DNA from: Anaerolineae bacterium
GTDB lineage: Bacteria; Chloroflexota; Anaerolineae; 4572-78; J111
Direction: 5' to 3'
Length of the DNA: 23,095 nt
Assembly (NCBI GenBank): GCA_020433835.1
Contig: JAGRBY010000040.1
Span: 1 to 23,095, forward strand
Shown: positions 22,172 to 23,095 of the stretch, piece by piece
How positions within the stretch are numbered: the first letter of the stretch is position 1
Layout of the letters: every line of letters begins with the position of its first letter
Notes under the pieces: model-generated
Databases searched by the model: none
The model's input: only the letters and a program-made list of their open reading frames with translations
What the model was told of the DNA's origin: nothing
Position numbers and translations under genes: made by a program

Positions 22172-23095
22172 ATGATAGGCCAAACCGTCAATAATCGCTA
22201 TAAAGTTGAAGCATCATTGGGGTGGGGCGGCATGGGGACGGTTTATCGCGCTGCCGATTTGATAGAAAATCGGCCCGTTGCCTTGAAAGTCCTCAATCTT
22301 TTCCTCAATCGGGAAAACGATGCCATGCTCACCCGTTTTCATCGTGAATTTCGGGTGTTGGCTCGCCTCAACCACCCTTACATCATGCAAGCCTACGACC
22401 ACGGAACCTTTCAGGATACCCCCTATCTGGTTCTCGAACTGTTGGACGGCGTAACGCTCCGGCAAGAATTGGATGCAGGGCCTATGCCCCGCGAGCAGTT
22501 GTTGCATATCGGTCACCAACTGGCCGAGGCCCTGGCATACCTGCATAACCAGTCCATTATCCATCGCGATTTAAAGCCCGGCAATTTGATGCTGCTGTCT
22601 AACCAGGATACCCTTCAGGTTAAACTGTTGGATTTTGGCCTGGTGCGTCAAACGAACTTGTCGATGCACCTTACCCAGGAAGGTATGGCCCTGGGCACCG
22701 TCGCTTATATGGCTCCCGAACAGGCGCAGGCACTAACCGTCGATTTTCGGGCCGACTTGTACGCTTTTGGCATTCTCCTGTACGAGATGGCCACGGGGCA
22801 ACTGCCTTTTACCCATCAAAATCCGGCGATGGTCTTAATGCAGCAAATGACCGCTCCCCCGCCGCCGCCGCGCCAGGTCAACCCCCATCTCGATGAACCC
22901 CTGGAGCAGTTTATTTTGCACCTTCTGGCCAAAGAGCCGGCCGAGCGACCGGCCAGCACCGAATTGGTCATTCAACATCTGGCCCATTTGGCCGATGAAA
23001 GTGTCGTGCTGGTTCGTCCGCCTAGTCTCGACCAAACCGTTGGCCGGGCCGATTTAATTCCACGTGTGCCGCTTATTGGCCGCTCGGCAGTGATG
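22172..23095 (+). CDS. Serine/threonine protein kinase, 3'-partial, running into an ATPase-like domain
   Basis: 308 codons are open from the ATG at 22172 to the end of the window. It is a complete Hanks-type kinase domain: Gly-loop LGWGGMGTVY (16-25), Lys39 in VALKV, Glu59 in HREF, HRDLKPGN (131-138), DFG (154-156) and APE (181-183), so it should be active. There is no membrane segment in the visible part. After the kinase domain (ending about residue 285) comes DQTVGRADLIPRVPLIGRSA, the usual entrance to an AAA/NACHT-like ATPase (PLIGRxxxM), so the full protein is probably a large cytoplasmic kinase-ATPase signalling protein as found in Chloroflexota. No obvious ribosome binding site precedes the ATG (the nearest purine run is GAGGA, about 30 bases up). 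Confidence 0.92.
   Translation, partial: MIGQTVNNRYKVEASLGWGGMGTVYRAADLIENRPVALKVLNLFLNRENDAMLTRFHREFRVLARLNHPYIMQAYDHGTFQDTPYLVLELLDGVTLRQELDAGPMPREQLLHIGHQLAEALAYLHNQSIIHRDLKPGNLMLLSNQDTLQVKLLDFGLVRQTNLSMHLTQEGMALGTVAYMAPEQAQALTVDFRADLYAFGILLYEMATGQLPFTHQNPAMVLMQQMTAPPPPPRQVNPHLDEPLEQFILHLLAKEPAERPASTELVIQHLAHLADESVVLVRPPSLDQTVGRADLIPRVPLIGRSAVM

Overview
The window looks like a chromosomal segment of a Chloroflexota (Anaerolineae-like) bacterium. This is inferred from the style of the hybrid histidine kinases (HisKA and ATPase domains followed by a degenerate receiver and a true receiver), a fused E1 alpha-beta 2-oxoacid dehydrogenase, a kinase running into an ATPase-like domain, and mid GC with strong AGGAGG-type ribosome binding sites. 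There is no rRNA, tRNA or CRISPR to confirm the taxonomy. No transposase gene is visible; mobility shows only as short dispersed-type repeats and decayed genes.

Layout. 1-2948: the end of a sensor kinase/response regulator (+) converges on, and overlaps by 83 bp, a large membrane hybrid histidine kinase (-). 2949-3760: a 122-bp inverted-repeat element abuts the destroyed 5' end of a D-psicose/D-tagatose 3-epimerase pseudogene. 3761-4984: a divergent PLP-dependent enzyme of the 8-amino-7-oxononanoate synthase fold (-). 5136-5864: a protein with a His-x-His motif region and a C-terminal GIY-YIG-like nuclease domain (-). 6053-14096: seven tightly packed minus-strand genes with no family I can name except parts of three. 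In transcription order they are an acidic tandem-repeat protein with a cationic/hydrophobic helical segment (323 aa), its shorter paralogue (287 aa), an HExxH metallopeptidase-like protein (463 aa), a small helical protein (184 aa), a multi-domain beta-sandwich protein (566 aa), and two larger, apparently mostly helical proteins (409 and 377 aa). 14097-14820: a long intergenic region with a good sigma70 promoter pointing right. 14821-15264: a LuxR-type HTH protein (+), divergent from the seven-gene operon. 15556-16515: a SpoIIE/PP2C phosphatase (-). 16679-21437: a gntR, fused E1, E2 unit (-) for a 2-oxoacid dehydrogenase complex, with candidate operator repeats upstream of gntR. 21790-22056: a tautomerase remnant (+). 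22172-end: a Ser/Thr protein kinase (+) that runs off the window just as an ATPase-like domain begins.

How it fits together. The most interesting part is the 14096-6053 operon. Overlaps (17 bp and 4 bp), short gaps and a Shine-Dalgarno before most genes argue that it is one transcriptional unit. The first two products share a C-terminal helical domain and glutamate-rich N-terminal parts. One product is a predicted cytoplasmic or co-exported zinc protease, and another is a string of Ig/CnaB-like domains without a signal peptide. This combination suggests a self-contained, perhaps protease-processed assembly or effector system, with the GIY-YIG protein as a possible cargo and the LuxR-type protein as a possible regulator. 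These roles are inference; the sequence shows only the gene structure, domains and paralogy. The E1/E2 unit is ordinary central metabolism with local GntR control.
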